From: Gnetum montanum
Lineage: Eukaryota > Streptophyta > Gnetopsida > Gnetales > Gnetaceae
Assembly: GCA_015680685.1 (NCBI GenBank)
Contig: MNCI01025445.1
Span: forward strand, 11,346-75,345
DNA length: 64,000 bases
Direction: 5' to 3'
Shown: positions 1 to 12,390 of the stretch, piece after piece
How positions within the stretch are numbered: the first letter of the stretch is position 1
Layout: each line of letters starts with the position of its first letter
The notes under the pieces: generated by a model
The model's database searches: none
Seen by the model: the letters and a program-made list of their open reading frames with translations, nothing else
Told to the model about the DNA's origin: nothing
Position numbers and translations under genes: made by a program

Positions 1-1889
1 TGTAGATCTAGTATATTTATGATGGGTAATCTTGTAATGTTGTTTTTCTTGATTTGAATTACTCTTTATAAAATTTTCATTTGGAGGGTTCAAGCTCATT
101 CATATAATGCTTAGTAGAATGGTCATATATCTCTATGTACTTAGAATCTAGTTACGATCTACCTATTGGTCAATTCTTTATGAAATTATCTACAAATTTT
201 ATAGGAAAATTAGATAGTAGATTATTGTAGATAAGGTGCTATATGTGATTCTTTCAATGTTATTTACAATCATAATAGTTCTAATAGGGTTTAGAGTTAA
301 GGCTATATCCTTGTGTTGGTTACGTTACAATAAAGATGAGCTTTCTAGTAAACCTTGCAGCACTTTGGCTTGATTAAATGTTTCCTTTATGCATTTAATG
401 CTTTTATTAATTTTATTTAATGTTGTTAAGTAATTAAGATAATTAAAGAATTAAGCTAGCTAGGTTAAAGAGCAATTAATTAAGCACATAAGTACAACTG
501 CTTAGAGCATGTGCATGACACTTGGTAATCTTGGTAAGGCTTAACATTTGATAACCCAATAGCATTATACACAAAACTAGATGCTTATTTTAGGATTAGT
601 TAGACATTGACTAGTTAGTTAAGTTAAATTGGTAATTAAATTAGTTCATTCCTTTCATTCTTTATTGTAAGCATCTAAAACATAAAACATAAAAGTAATA
701 AAAATCATATGCCTCAATTATACTTAATCATACCTTTGCATATCACAAGTGTAATTGGGAAAACCACAAATGACTATTAGGGCAAGTTAACTTCCTTGAG
801 GCTAGTGTACCGAAAGAAATAGAGTCCACAGAATTTGACTAGATCACACATGAACACTTAGTGATTCATATGGTTGAGTATAGGGGTATTTTCTGCTCAT
901 CATTGGCACTGTTTTCAAGGATTCTTCTTGTTTGAAACATGTGCTATCTTGGCATAATGAAAATCACTAACATCATTGGACAAACCCTAAGGTCAAAGTC
1001 ATCCTAAAAATATATATAATAATTTGAGCACACTAATATCTTATTCTAATTACAAAATGTCTTCTTCTCATAGGTGCAATGATACTAAACCATTAGTGCC
1101 TTAAGAATGTAGGGTGGTATATAGTCATCTAGATGAGTATGTATCTAACTTCACCTTCATCCTACATTAGGATGAATAACTTTGGTGGTGAGATATGAAG
1201 TATAACATTCTAATCCCTCTTGATTGATTTGTGCGAGGGATGCTACTCCAAAATATTAGGAGATTGGGAATCTAAGATCTTCAAGAAGAGTACATTATGC
1301 ATGATAATGAATGCCAAAACTCTCATCCCATTGAAACAAAATGCAGGAGAGATTGACACCGTGAAATACTCCATGAGGCTATGAAGGAAAAATGGTTCAC
1401 CAACCCCTTATTCTTATTGAACCAAAATGACAATGAGGAATCTTTGTTTGGGGATTCTCAACATGAAGATTCTCCATTCCATAATATTGATGATGGGGGC
1501 TTGAACCTAAATCTATAGCCCACTATCAATAGTTTAGGTTTAGGTAAAAGTAGGAGTCAAAGTAGGGGCTTGGGAAAACATCAAGATGATAAGAAAGCTA
1601 ACAAACATGGTTGACATGCATAGTGAAGATGGTAGATACCATAGCGGTGGCACTCCTCCTTCCTCTTTTTCTTTTTCATCTACATCTTTTTCTTCCTCTT
1701 CCAGCTCTGATAAATGCCATAGAAAGAACAACCTTGATGAAGAAGGATAGTGGAAAAATGATTATGGAGAGACCTTCATGAATGAAGGGGTAGTAGAGGA
1801 AACCATAGGAATAATCAAAATAATGAAGATGATGAGCCTTTTCTTCGCACATGAAGCATGCTAAATATTATAGAGGCAGTAAAAATTCC
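1..1889. other. AT-rich non-coding flank, no gene recognised
   Basis: No reading frame with recognisable family features is visible before the Gag-like block of element 1. Short acidic and serine-rich stretches in the + frame from about 1,350 to 1,620 could be a decayed N-terminal part of that gag. No LTR end or primer-binding site was found here. Confidence 0.4.
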
Positions 1890-3330
1890 AACTAGGCATG
1901 TGAAAGATAGTTGAAGTAAGTAACTTAACATGAACAATATCCCCAAATTTAAGGGGGAATATAACTCTAAAAAAAACACACACTGTTAAGCCTTTCATGA
2001 TGCCTATACCATACAAAATATTAAAAATTATTGGAAAAAAGTAAAGCTATTTCCTAGGGTACTCATCAAGGAAGTAGAAAGCTAGTATTAGTCCTTGGAA
2101 CTAGAATCCATTCACAGGTGAAGTACAATGCTAGAGCTATTCAATGATAAATATTAGACGTACTTCCCAGTGTCTAATTTGAGAAGGTAGATCCAAGGAT
2201 GAAAGTAAGAAACACATGAACCCTTGGACACTACCATCAACAGATACTATTCTCTCATACAATGATGGCCTAGCCATGGTTATTTTTAGTAGAAATAACT
2301 TTGCCACATCATAGATGGACTCAAATTAGAAACGAGAAGAAGTCTTGGGGTCTATGCCTAAGGGAGACTATTACAATTAAGAGTCCTTGAAATATAAATG
2401 CAAATAGAGAAAGAAGCAAAAAAAGAAAGAGAGCTAAGAAAAAGAGAAAGCACAAAAGAATATAGTAGAAATCCTTCCATTAGGAAGAGGGAGGTGCATT
2501 TTTGTGATAGCGAAGAGTAGTGACCTCTTGATGAGATGGTATAATGAAAGACCTTCGTAATCGAAAAATTTATGTCTAAAAATTTGGCTAGGGTAGATAA
2601 AATGTTGGATTTTTTGGATGAAAAATTCCATCTACTCTAAAAATTGTAGAAGAATTAAAAGAGAAAAGTAGTGATTATAATTGTGGGAGGCGGAAAGAAG
2701 CTAAATGTGCCTACCAAAGGGACGAGGGCAAAGCTGCTATAGTAGAAGAATTTGTGGAGACTAAATCTAATGATGATAGTGGATGTGACATCTACCATTA
2801 TGAACATCCCATATGATGTTTCCCCATTGTTTCAGAGTTGAAGGAATTTAGGGTGTATGCTTTGAATCCTAGATTGGTAATGAGGTAGCTACCCAAAAGA
2901 TTGCTCTATCTTCAAGGTAATCCTAAGTAGTTTCACCAACAAAAAACCTTTTATCTAAGTGAAGCTCCACCACAATTGTACGAGTAATACTAGGAGTGGA
3001 AAAACCCACAATCATGGGGGATTCCGCTATCATGGCACTAGTACCCTTACTAGCAACTAGATCCATATGGATGCTATGTAGAGAAACCCACTTTTTCTTA
3101 TGACTCTTCTAGTCATGCTAGATTCCAACATCACTACTACCCTCTAGAGTATTATAGAACTCATTCTCCATTTACTGGAGGAAAAATCCCATATTCCTAT
3201 CATCCTTCTCATCCTTATACATATGACCCTCCACCCTCAACCTAGTTACTGTCTATTCCATTTATGTAGGAAGAAATTCCACCTCAACCACAATAATGCA
3301 GCACAATGAGGGCTATTAAGTTACAACTAG
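1890..3330 (+). pseudogene. Element 1 gag remnant
   Basis: A + strand frame from about 1,920 reads NNIPKFKGEYNSKKN, then an AFHDA block, LFPRVLIKEVES, and an ELFNDKY block. This is the usual retrotransposon capsid layout (a PKFxGE start, a WYxSL-like centre, then FxxLFxxKY). A Tyr/Pro/His-rich tail follows at about 3,060-3,300. Many stops interrupt it, so it cannot make Gag. The start codon is not identifiable. The family is clear as gypsy Gag; the clade is inferred from the downstream pol. Confidence 0.55.
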
Positions 3331-3589
3331 CTCCTCAGTTGAGTGGTTCAAAAATTAGATCATCAAAAAGACCTTTCTTTTGAACCAATATCCAAACTAA
3401 ACCCTCACATACACCTGTAGCTAGCAACCCTACTTCTCCATTTCCCTCTACATCTAATCCATTCAAGTCCCCTTCATATCAAAAACCTCCCAAAGTGCAT
3501 ACCATCATGTTAACTCATGTAGTAACTGATTGGATAAAGGTTGGTCAGCTTTCCAAGAAACTATTTGATCCTAGAAGTCCCCTTATTTA

Positions 3590-3850
3590 CCTTTAAATCA
3601 TTAGGAATGAGCCTTACAATGCTCTTTTGGATATAGGTTTTGGTGTTAATATCATTTCCATAAGATGTGTAAAGCTTGGAACCTTTCTTCACTTCAGAAG
3701 AGCAACATCCAGCTCAAATTAGCTACTCAGTCCATCTTTATTCCCTTGGGACTAATGGAGGACATTATGATCACCTTTTGTGGGTGGTCTTATCCCATCA
3801 ATTTCCTAGTCATTTGAGTGGACAATTATAAGGGGGACTTTCCAATCATC
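3590..3850 (+). pseudogene. Element 1 aspartic protease remnant
   Basis: The frame around 3,605-3,660 reads NALLDIGFGVNIIS, matching the retropepsin active-site block LLDxGxxVNxI of Athila-type gypsy elements; the catalytic Asp is kept here. Downstream the frame is cut by stops. It would have processed Gag-Pol in cytoplasmic particles. The stretch from 3,850 to 4,500 between protease and RT shows only decayed coding-like sequence. Confidence 0.55.
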
Positions 3851-4509
3851 ATGGAAAGTGCTTGGCTAAGCACTATTGATGCATGATTGAGGATCCAAGA
3901 TCTTTTCCTAGAAATCTCTAAAGAAAAATCATTTAGAAAGATTAAGAGGAAGAAAGTTTCATGCATTGTGTATAGTAATACAGGGTGTAATTGTGTGCAA
4001 AAACTAAGGATTGTTAACAATGTATCTATTGAAGCATGTAATTAATTTATTGATATAGCTAAAATCCAAATGTGCCTGTACGTAATAGCCTCATAGTTAG
4101 AGGACGCCTAGTGTCTAACAACTATTCCTGAGAGTTCCTCAACAATTTGAATGGAAGCTACTAAACTCCTAACATGTGCCTATGTAGAAGGCATGAATGA
4201 GCTGAAGTAACTTCATCACCAACTCTTTGATAATGCAAATGATGATACTAATTGGGGAGAGTTGGAAATCCCTACCAATTTTGAAAAAGAGCCCTTAGAG
4301 TTGAAAACTCTATGTACCAACATGGAATATGCATTCTTGAAAAATTGAAAGTTAGTAATAACCAATGCTAATCTTGCTCCTAAATAGAAATATATGCTAT
4401 TGAAGGTGGTCAATAAATGACCAACAACCTTTGCTTGGTCATGTTCTAAACTCGTAGGGATCAGTCCTAGGATATGCCAACATCATATCTACATTAATCT
4501 GATCATGAA

Positions 4510-5690
4510 GCCAAAGAGATAGCCACAAGGATTGTTGAACTCCAAATTAAAGTAGATTGTCAAAGAGGAAATTGAACTCCTCAAGGTAGGGTTTATCTAT
4601 CTTATTGTGGATAGTGGTTGGGTTAGTTGACTCATGATTGTATCAAAGAAAGGTGGCAAGTGACAAGTTTGCATCAACTTCTAGCTATTGAACATGGCAA
4701 CATCCAAAGATCACTTCCCATTATCATTTGTGGATTAAGTGTTAGATACTATATTTGGAAATTGCTATTATTATTTTGATATTGTTATAGTGGCTTTAAC
4801 CAAATATAGATCATGCTAGAGGATTAGGAAGAAAAAACATTCATGAGTGCCTAGGGAAATTTTGGTTTATGAAATGCTCCTACAACATTCTAATGCCTGG
4901 TCTTGAGTATTTTTCAATAGCATATTGGTAGTATGATAAAATTATTTAAGGATACTTCTCCACCTATTGGATTATGATTGAGCAAGGTCTAGACTACCTT
5001 GAGTAGGTACTTAAAAAGTGTGTGGAGATGAACCTTTGACAAAATTGGTAGAAGAGCCATTTGATGGTCTAGGAGGTCATTGTGTTAGGGCATAGAATCT
5101 TAAAAGTAGGTATTGAGGTCAACCGTGAAAATATTAGGGTTATCTAAGGAATTACCCCTCAACCAAAAATTATAAAAGATATCTAGTCATTCCTTGCACA
5201 CAATGGTTACTACTAAAGATTCATAGAGAATTTCTCTAAGATCACAAAACCATTGTTTAAGTTGACAAAGAAATATGCTCCATTTATTTGGACTAAGGAA
5301 TGTGAAAATGCATTTCAATAGCTGAAGAAGAAACTTATAGAAACTAAAATTCTATGAGCACCAAACTAGTCTAGAGCATTTCTTTTCATCATAGATGCAT
5401 AAAGCAATGCCTTGGGGGTTATGCATACATAGGTAGATGATCAAAATTTTTCTTATTACATCCATTATGCAAGTTGAAGTATTGTGGATGCATAGCTAAA
5501 GTACACCACCACAGAAAAAGAATTAATGGTAGTCTTGTTTGCTTAGGAGAAATCCAAGCACTATGTACATGGATACAAGGTGTTTGTGCACATGGATCAT
5601 AGTGCAATTTGCTTCTTGATGAATAAGCTAACAGTGAGCCCCCATGTGATACAGTGGTAGGCGATCTTGCAAGAATTTGATCTTATGATG
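4510..5690 (+). pseudogene. Element 1 reverse transcriptase and RNase H remnants
   Basis: RT begins near 4,560 (VKEEIELLKVGFIYLI, then SKKGGK and KDHFPLSFVD blocks) and becomes hard to follow after about 4,800. RNase H is better kept at 5,440-5,620: YTTTEKEL, then HYVHGYKVFVHMDHSA, the normal gypsy RNase H core with the D of TDHxA retained as MDHSA. A linker ends at about 5,690. Stops at several Gln/Trp positions and frameshifts make it non-functional. Confidence 0.6.
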
Positions 5691-5712
5691 GTATATTAAA
5701 AGGGAACTAAAA

Positions 5713-6700
5713 ATGTGGTCACCTTGGTTTAGATGGAGTAACAAAGAGGACAAAAGCCCACTATCTAATCAGTTTCTTGATGAACTCCTCTTTTCTAGGG
5801 TTATAATTGCAAAATTACCCACAAAGTGTAAACAGTATGATGGCATTCTCACCTATCTTCTCACTCGAGAGATGCCACAAGAGATAGACTATAAGAGAAA
5901 ACAACAATTTCTTCACGAGGTGAAACACTTCATGAAGATCAATAGGCCAGTCTACAAGCTATGCATTGATGGCTTGGTTCATTGGTATGTCCCTGATGCT
6001 AACCAACTACACATTCCTTAGGATGCTCGTGAGGGTTCTTATTGGGAACGACTATGTAGGGAGATGCATGGATATTAAGATCCTGATGGTAGGATATTAC
6101 TAGCCAATACTTTTTATGAATGCTTACTAATTTATCAACTCTTATGAGCATTTGCAACATGATGGTAGAATGATTGCTCATATGGAGGATCCTTAGTAGT
6201 GGATCCAACCACTAGAACCCTTTGACATCTCAGGTATTGACTTCATGTTCAATCATGTCCATCTTAAATGGAAAAGTGTACATCATAGTCATTATTAACT
6301 ATTGTACAAAATGGGTAGAAGAAATAGCTATCACCAACTATCATCTTTTACTACTACTTTATTTATATAATAGAATGTTGTAAATAGGTTTGGTATGCCA
6401 CATGCACTAATTTCTAACAACAAAACCCACTTTACATGCACTACCTTTTGGAAAATCATGAAACAATTGGGGTTCAGCATAAATTAACGACAACTTAAAA
6501 ACCACAAGCCAATGATCAAGCTAAGGTTACAAATAGGGAAATCACTAACATCTTAACAAGAATAGTTAGTAGATATAGGAGAGAATGGAGCATCAAACTC
6601 AATGATGCCCTATGGGCTTACCACTCCACCTACGACCTCCATATGGATCTATGAAAAAACATGTACACTCTTCAATGTAAGATAAAAGTTATTGTTATTG
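5713..6700 (+). pseudogene. Element 1 integrase remnant
   Basis: An open stretch at 5,713-6,021 carries the linker and the region before the zinc-binding domain (KLPTKCKQYDGILTYLLT, then MPQEI and YKLCIDGLVHWYVPD), typical of Athila/Tat integrase N-termini. The catalytic core is badly decayed. The C-terminal core half is readable at about 6,500-6,640 (QANDQAKVTNREITNILT, then DALWAYHSTYDL). There is no chromodomain. Multiple stops show it is dead. Confidence 0.65.
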
Positions 6701-6789
6701 AAAGAAGACTTAGGGATGCTAAAAAGATGTTAAAGTAGAGAACATCTTTCTAGTATTGTTTATTACTAATTCTGATGCCAATACAAAAG

Positions 6790-9680
6790 TAAAATTTCTA
6801 TATTTGATTTTCCACTTTAACTGACCTCTTAAATGAAAAGAATTAGAATTGCAACTACCAACATAAGTGAATATAACTGTTCTATTTTTCTAATAATGAC
6901 GATTTCAATCCTATTCTTGCACCCATTTATTCAGATTTTTCACATCCGATTTACGAAAAGTTCTTCCAATTGGATGATCAGATTCCATTATTCAATCTAT
7001 GGTTCCCAGGTACCAGGTTTTCAATGGTATGGAATGGTGAAAACTTATCTTCAACGCACCCTTCAAATGTCAAGGAAAGCTATAAGACGGTAATTAAACC
7101 AGTTAATGTGAAAAACCAGTCCTTGTACAGCAAAGTGAGCGTTAGTATTCCAAAGGATTGAGAGGTTGAATTTTGTTAGCAAATTACCGTCCAATAATTG
7201 GTGTACCAACAGGCTCTGTCGTGAAAGAAAATGTTGAGCAAAATTGAAGGCTATACGACGTGACATGCAAGGCAGGTGGGCAGAAGCTTCATATGTAAAT
7301 TATTGCAAAACAACATAGAATAAAATAACCAAAACACCATCACAGTAACCCATGAACACGCTCCACACTCACGAGATTCTTGCTTTTCTAGCAGCGTCTG
7401 ATACCATTGGTCCTGGGCTATTACAACAATTTTCATGGCCAGGAATTCTGCCATCGATGAATCCAAAACAGCCAGCATCACGGTGCAGTGCTTTGCTGAC
7501 TTTTCTGACCGAACGCTGCTTTTCAGAATTTTGTTGCCACTTGAGATGATAATGCTTTCTTGCAATTGCTGGGAACAATAATGTTTTTGTACTTTATTAT
7601 TTTGTAGATGGGAACAATAATTTTTTTGAAATTGTTGAGTATTTCTCCATTTTTCACAATTTTATTAAATAATTGTGTCACCTAAGAAACTCTGGTGCTT
7701 TCCCGGCTTTTAGAGGAATGTTATCAATTCCATCAACTTTTCCATTTTTCATCTTTCATAAGTATGTCTTCATTTTAGAGAAGACTAGTTCATTAACCAA
7801 ACCAAATCTGGTTCATCTTCTTAGATGTTTTCAACCTATCCAAAATTTCATTGTCTTTGACTAAACTTCTTTTATCTGCCTTCTTCATGCATATCAATGT
7901 CCTTGCATATCAATTTCATTACATTTCTTATTTCTGATTTTTTGCTAAGTTAAATAAAATTTTTTGTTTATACACTTTTGAATAATATACACTAAAAATT
8001 TCTAAAGTTTTCTGGAAAGACCGTTGTTAATTCGTGACTACTGAAGACCATAAAAATTTTTCCCTGCAGCAGAAATTTTGAGTTATATAAAGTGGGTATC
8101 TTGTATTATGATAACCGGTCATAACACGCCAAAATCCTTTCCTACCAGTTTGGACAGGTTTGACTGTAAATTCTAATATGTTAAAACATTTTATATTATT
8201 TAACAAGATGCAATGGCCAAAAAATTCAGCGCCTCAATTTGCCTATCCATTTCTTATTATGAGAGAGGCGTGACCAGCGCTGAATCATTGGCTGCAGTTG
8301 CAAGTTCTAGCTTTATTTCAAAGAAACTTAAGCTTATAGTAGAAGTAGAACAGCTGGAATGTACCATCATAGATTGCCATTTCTATTATCCCAATCACAT
8401 GGAAACTTACCTTTCATCTATGCCTTGTTACCCAGGTTGTACCATCAACATTTAGTGTTTGTTTCTGAGACTTTTAGTATATAATAAAGTAGTGTAGTCA
8501 TCTAACTTCTCAAGCACAAATACAATCAAGAAAAGAAGGTAGCTAAGCGCACTATTACGGGACTCAAACTTAGACTCTACTAGTTACTTCTCAAGCATAA
8601 ATATTCTTGGTACACAATGACACATCCTTGGCAACAGCACCACTGATAAGTGGTGGAGGTATCTCAACACTCCATATAAGTCACAAGTGTTTGTGTACAA
8701 CTAGATTGTAATCCATAGATGGACAATATAATTATGCTAGCAACTGATGTTATGTTAATGATTGTTGATTTCTCACTTCAAGTTAGTAAAGTTCAAGTAT
8801 ATGCTTTAAATCTCAATGAGGTAATGATAATTTGATATTTTAGGGCTCTTAATACTCCTAGTTGTAAACATAATTGGAGTGAAATTAAAAATCTAAGTCT
8901 AAGTTTAAGGAATTATGGAAATGTAAATCTATCTTATCCTAATAGTGATAGGTATTTGTTCCTTGTTTACTAGTCATGTCTTTAACTCATGTAGGCATCA
9001 CTAGGAATACAACTAGAATTACTATAGAGTGAATTAAGCAATGCCACTACTGGGTTACCATATAACTACACTTAATACTTGAAACTAGTCAAACACATTC
9101 TGCTTACTAATATCATGTAAAGAAAAGTGTTTAAATGTAAATGATTAACTAGGAAAGTAAGAAAATTATTCTAAGTAAAACATAAAGAAAACTATGGAAT
9201 GCTACAATGATAAGAAATAGGTTTGAACTTTATTGTTGTGCAAAAATTCTTTCCACATATAATTTACTTAAATAAAGATGCTGGTAATTGCTTAACACCA
9301 CACTGTGGGCATTCACTTTATTGCTAAAACTACAAGAACAAACTACAAGAATATGGCTAAGAGTTCAAATCAAAAGTTATTGTTTTTATGCCCAAGTGTT
9401 GGTTTTTATAAGGCTACATAGATCCTAAGACACTACATCAATGATGATGTAGGATGGGCTACAATATCCTTGATACAATACTGCATTGGAAAAAAATGGA
9501 TTTTATCATACCCTCATAATTGACTAGAAACTTGTCCTTGAGTTAAAACAAAATGAGGATAGAGTTCCTTACAAAATAAGGAGACTTAACATGACTCTAA
9601 ATTCCACATTGGTATTTTCAAAAGATGACATAATTGATAATTGTCAAAACAAGACAAAACAAAACTAAAATAACATGATG
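6790..9680. other. Island without recognisable transposon genes
   Basis: No retrotransposon domain reads through here. On the minus strand two overlapping open frames at about 7,369-7,565 end at a good 5' splice consensus (GTGAGT near 7,372) and begin after an acceptor-like TTGCAAG, so a host exon remnant is possible, but I do not recognise the protein. A + frame at 8,213-8,455 (80 codons) is also unrecognised. From 8,460 to 9,680 the DNA is AT-rich with nothing I can name. Confidence 0.35.
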
Positions 9681-9689
9681 TAGCCTTAA

Positions 9690-12330
9690 GTTCTTGGTGG
9701 TGGTGGCTGTTCCATCAGCTTCTTTCTTTTGCCATCAAGCTTATGAAATTGATATCTATTGAGGAGCATTTGAAGGTTCTCATCTTCCATCCTTAGATCG
9801 TGTACCATTCATGTTTCTCATGCAATATTTAATTTAGTCAATACATTCCATGGGCATGGTAGTTGTCGGAACATTTTATTTACTTTCACATACCATAACA
9901 CAAACTACTGTTGTTCTTCCTCAAAATCTCTAGCTACCTTTCTAAGTTCCTAGTAGTTAGACATTACATGTGCCAAGTTTTGTGCTACATCTTTTTATCC
10001 TTGTTAGCTAGCTTTTACAATTTCTAGCTAATAATTTGTCACATGTAATTTTTGCAATCCATCTTTTCTGTCAATAAACTCTTTCTCGTACATTACGTAC
10101 ATTGCTAATACTTGTTGCTCAAGCTTGTTTCAAGGTCACCATATTATTGACATAGCCAAGCTAGTGTATTGAAGATTTTCTAAACCCATGTAATCTATAA
10201 GATCCTCTATGTATAGGTCTTTATTTTTGATTTTGGCCTAATGGATATGGGATAAACTATCCAAGATGGTTTGCCAATCTAGAGTTTGAGGAGTCGTGAA
10301 ATTGATCTTGGCCTTTGTCATTTGGATTTTCTTCTTATTTATTTTCTTAGCTTCTCATGTCTTTTGGCCTCATTTTTCCCTATGTTTATCTCAATAGCTA
10401 ATTTTTATCTAATAACACGTAGTTTCTCCATTGAGAGAATTTTATTATCATGAGTCAATTTGTTCATATCATGGTTGAATCTAAGTAAGTGTTCTTGAAA
10501 CTGATGAATACTTTCCTCAAGAATATTTTTCTACTTTTCTACATCTTTCAACCTTGTGTTGTTAGGATTGAGCCTTTTGTTTTCCTCTTCCAAGGCTATG
10601 AGAACTTTAGCATGCATGTATATTTGTGCTTCAGCAACTGATGTATTCCACACTACATTCTCTCTTTTCATCTTCACATGTATATTGTGGGCTATCAACT
10701 ACCTTACCTAATTATTTCTGAATTATTTAAGCTACTCTAGGGTAACAAATTATGTAGGATCTTCATCTTTTTCATTCATAGCTACTAATTCATTCTATAA
10801 TCTTTGCACTTCATTCTCTATGTGCTCTACCCTTATTTCAGTCATCACTAGCTTTTCTTTTATGGGTATCAAGCCAGACTACACTATAGTTATATCACTG
10901 GTGATATCAAATAGATTTTACATGACTTGGCCAGTCTACAATAGTCTTTTTAGAATGTCTTCATGTTTCATAGGATTCATTAAGGTACTAGATAGTATTT
11001 AGACATCTTTAGCTCCAGAGATATCATCTGGTGGGACAATAAAAACATTGAAGGACTCCTTGATATGATCAATAATTAATTCTATAACTCTTGCTGCATC
11101 TTATTACTACATAATCATGACTATGAAGCCTTCACAAACTTCTAGCATGACTTGGAATGATGCAATGTTTCCTAAAATTTTTTATGCTGAGCCTTCTTCT
11201 CCTGCTACTTGTAATGACAGTTGCCCACTTATAGGGTCTATTGAAACTATGGATCTAAGCATTCTTTCTATAACTCTCTAGAGATTAGAGTCCATCCTTA
11301 CTCCCCAAGCAAGTGTATCTATGACTTGCCATAGATGGCTCATTGATGATTAGTAGTCCTATGGAGGTGGTGAATTTTTTTGTTTTGATCTATCTCTAGT
11401 AAGTGTTTGACTATTGGGTCCTACCTATTGTTGTTGCCTAATAGATAGAATGTTACCAAAAAGAGTTGAATCAAAAGCTCCGTTTTGCCTATTGGCTTCT
11501 CTAGTTGATCTTTCTTTGATGACATTAGTTGTGACATTTCTGCATAAGAGGAATTTAAGGCTTTTCTTGGAACATCATTACTATAGTCGAGAATCCCTTC
11601 TTGTTTACATAAATTTCTTATTAGGAAGGGGAATGACAACATTGATTTCCACAACTTCTTCTCCTTGAATCGTCTCTAAATCTTCAAAAATATTAGATGT
11701 GTAATATTTGCATTCAACTTATCCATTATTATTGCACTTCCTCTAGTTGCATATATAGAGATTTATTTGAGCCTTTTGGATGAGAATAAGGGGTAAGTTT
11801 CAATCTTGAAATAATCATTTTTCTTCAATAGTCATCTCACTATAATATTTATCTTCTTTGTTATGGGTCCTTTATAGCCATAATTTCTTAGCATTTGTAT
11901 CTAAACTTATGTCAATTTGTATGAAATTAGCTTCTTCATTTGGAATATTCAAGGGCTTAGCGATTATCTCCATCGAGTATGACATAAAGACTTCTTCTAT
12001 CTTCACTCTTACATCATCCTTCTTATTTCTCCAAAATTGATAAACCTCTTCCAAGTACCATTCTACATTTCTAGATATTGTTAGTCATAGTGGAGAGGCC
12101 CAGATTTTTGTTCTTATAGCTTTTGTGATGAACTCCATGAATGGACCAAAATTTAATTCTACGATGATGGTGGACATGATAAAATTTTTCTGAATGGCCT
12201 GGAGGCATTCATCGGATAGTATGAGATGTTGTCATCATTCTAATGCCAGTAGCAATTTTCCTTTGCTTACATTAACTACTTAGTGGTGGAACTTTGTTGA
12301 TGAATACTAAATGATTGGGCCTCCTACTCA
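9690..12330 (-). pseudogene. Decayed transposon-type accessory coding remnant with coiled coil
   Basis: Read on the minus strand, several blocks keep protein character: near 12,054-11,872 a frame with KKDDVRVKIEEVFMSYSMEI then AKPLNIPNEEAN; near 11,654-11,421 a basic, Ser-rich block; near 10,960-10,430 Glu/Lys/Asn-rich heptad-like sequence (for example ALEEENKRLNPNNTRLKDVE). The first block has the shape V-x-V-x(4)F-x(4)I-x(3)L-x-I-P seen in plant transposon-associated proteins and in the accessory genes of this window. It lies antisense and downstream of element 1 integrase, so it may be that element's extra ORF. Stops and frameshifts are everywhere. Confidence 0.4.
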
Positions 12331-12390
12331 GTGTGGTTAGCTTGTAGAGTTTGTTTTTGCTCTTGGCCTCTACCATGACCTCTTTGTCTT

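Larger units (their letters stand above)
1890..6700 (+). mobile_element. Element 1: degenerate Athila-like Ty3/gypsy retrotransposon
   Basis: Gag, protease, RT, a single RNase H and integrase remnants follow each other on the + strand in the usual gypsy order. Every domain is broken by stops and frameshifts. After RNase H the frame runs straight into the linker that in Athila-type elements reads like QEFDL...KG.(E/K)NVV before integrase, with no second RNase H, unlike the other elements of this window. Neither LTR could be delimited. Classification rests on remembered family motifs and is moderate. Confidence 0.65.

Noticed and set aside
8213-8455. 80-codon + strand frame as a possible small gene
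   Set aside because: No recognisable features, no promoter or neighbour support; noted only inside the island entry.
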